Origin: Spirochaetaceae bacterium
Lineage (GTDB): Bacteria; Spirochaetota; Spirochaetia; Treponematales; Treponemataceae
DNA: 6,059 nt
Reading direction: 5' to 3'
NCBI GenBank assembly: GCA_031271875.1
Contig: JAISVD010000060.1
Location: 1 to 6,059, forward strand
Part shown: one piece after another, positions 5,627 through 6,059 of the stretch
Layout of the letters: every line of letters starts with the position of its first letter
Position numbering within the stretch: position 1 is the stretch's first letter
Made by a program: the position numbers and the translations under genes
Notes under the pieces: model-generated
Seen by the model: the letters and a program-made list of their open reading frames with translations, nothing else
What the model was told of the DNA's origin: nothing
Databases searched by the model: none

Positions 5627-6059
5627 ATGAAAAAAATCATGTTATATGCGGCGCTTTGTCTGTGGAGCGCTCTTTTTATATCCTGTACGGAGAAAGAACG
5701 TTCTCTCCCCCGGACGGAGGTTTCCTCCTCAACGGCACGTTATTCGACCGGCGGTTCGGGACAGGGAAACAGCCTCCGGAGTTTTGACGCGAATATCAGT
5801 CCCGTGTCCCTCTTCGCCGAAGAGGAGGATGTCAGACGGGCCTTTACCCTTGATTACTCGGCCCTGAAGCCGGAACCGGAGCAGCCCGCTGAAACCCTTT
5901 CGATGGCAGATATGGGAGGGCCAGCCTCCGGCAGCGGTTCCGGCGGGGTTATGATCGTTCCCGGACTGAGAAAGCTGGAGAACTATAAAACCGACTATTT
6001 TGCCGGGGCGCAGCGGGAAGAGCGGCTGAGGGAGATTGCGGCGAAACAGGCCGCCATCG
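5627..6059 (+). CDS. Predicted lipoprotein of unknown function (3'-partial)
   Basis: The frame is open from the ATG at 5627 through the right edge: 144 codons, with the C-terminus missing. Residues 1-20 are a lipoprotein signal: MKK, a hydrophobic core and Phe17-Ile-Ser-Cys20. Phe at -3 is not the classical Leu, but such relaxed lipoboxes are accepted in spirochaetes. After Cys20 the chain is charged and Ser/Thr/Gly-rich (about 21-50), then acidic around AEEEDVRRAF (64-73), with a Pro/Glu patch (81-88) and a flexible PASGSGSGG linker (99-107). A basic/acidic stretch from about 127 (AGAQREERLREIAAKQ) should be helical and may begin a coiled coil. I do not recognise the family; the visible part looks like a tether before a domain that lies outside the window. 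It is divergent from purL and 217 bases from it. The lipoprotein call is good; the function is unknown. Confidence 0.82.
   Translation, partial: MKKIMLYAALCLWSALFISCTEKERSLPRTEVSSSTARYSTGGSGQGNSLRSFDANISPVSLFAEEEDVRRAFTLDYSALKPEPEQPAETLSMADMGGPASGSGSGGVMIVPGLRKLENYKTDYFAGAQREERLREIAAKQAAI

Noticed and set aside
5809..5825. Palindrome CCTCTTC-GCC-GAAGAGG in the right-hand lipoprotein gene
   Set aside because: It is a 7-bp stem within a Phe-Ala-Glu-Glu-Glu coding stretch. There is no T-run, no tandem copies and no evidence of an insert, so it cannot be told from chance.

Overview
The window reads as a moderately GC-rich bacterial chromosome segment. It holds three genes: one complete housekeeping enzyme, flanked by two genes for predicted lipoproteins that run off the two ends. 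A spirochaete (Treponema/Spirochaeta-like) source is a reasonable guess. Both flanking proteins carry a Cys20 lipobox, one of them with the relaxed Phe-Ile-Ser-Cys form tolerated in spirochaetes, and the purine enzyme is the single-chain 'clostridial-type' PurL rather than the split PurL/PurQ/PurS set. This assignment is inference, because no rRNA or other marker gene is present.

Layout. Positions 1-1204 (minus) encode the N-terminal 401 residues of a lipoprotein. It has a thioredoxin-like domain whose CXXC motif is gone, followed by two copies of an alpha-helical-looking repeat with a 131-residue period; the C-terminus lies beyond the left edge. A 140-base gap (1205-1344) contains inverted repeats and a possible weak terminator. 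Positions 1345-5409 (minus) are a full-length phosphoribosylformylglycinamidine synthase, 1354 residues, with its PurS-like, synthetase and glutaminase domains and all recognisable catalytic motifs. A 217-base divergent intergenic region (5410-5626) holds a TATAAT-type -10 element in each direction. Positions 5627-6059 (plus) start a second lipoprotein of unknown function, cut by the right edge after 144 residues.

The genes do not form an obvious pathway unit. purL acts in cytoplasmic purine synthesis and the other two products should be membrane-anchored outside the cytoplasm. The minus-strand lipoprotein could be read through from purL, or it could have its own promoter in the gap.

The most interesting signal is inside purL. 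The protein is about 100 residues longer than I expect for its family. Three segments that look like extra sequence (residues about 107-122, 1023-1056 and 1306-1332) each coincide with a cluster of short palindromes in the DNA: a 10-bp-stem hairpin plus smaller ones, a nested palindrome, and three tandem 12-bp palindromic units. This resembles in-frame expansion by palindromic elements at loops, linkers and tails, in the manner of the Rickettsia palindromic elements. The insert boundaries are judged from memory of the family and need an alignment. I see no RNA genes, CRISPR array, transposase or phage genes.
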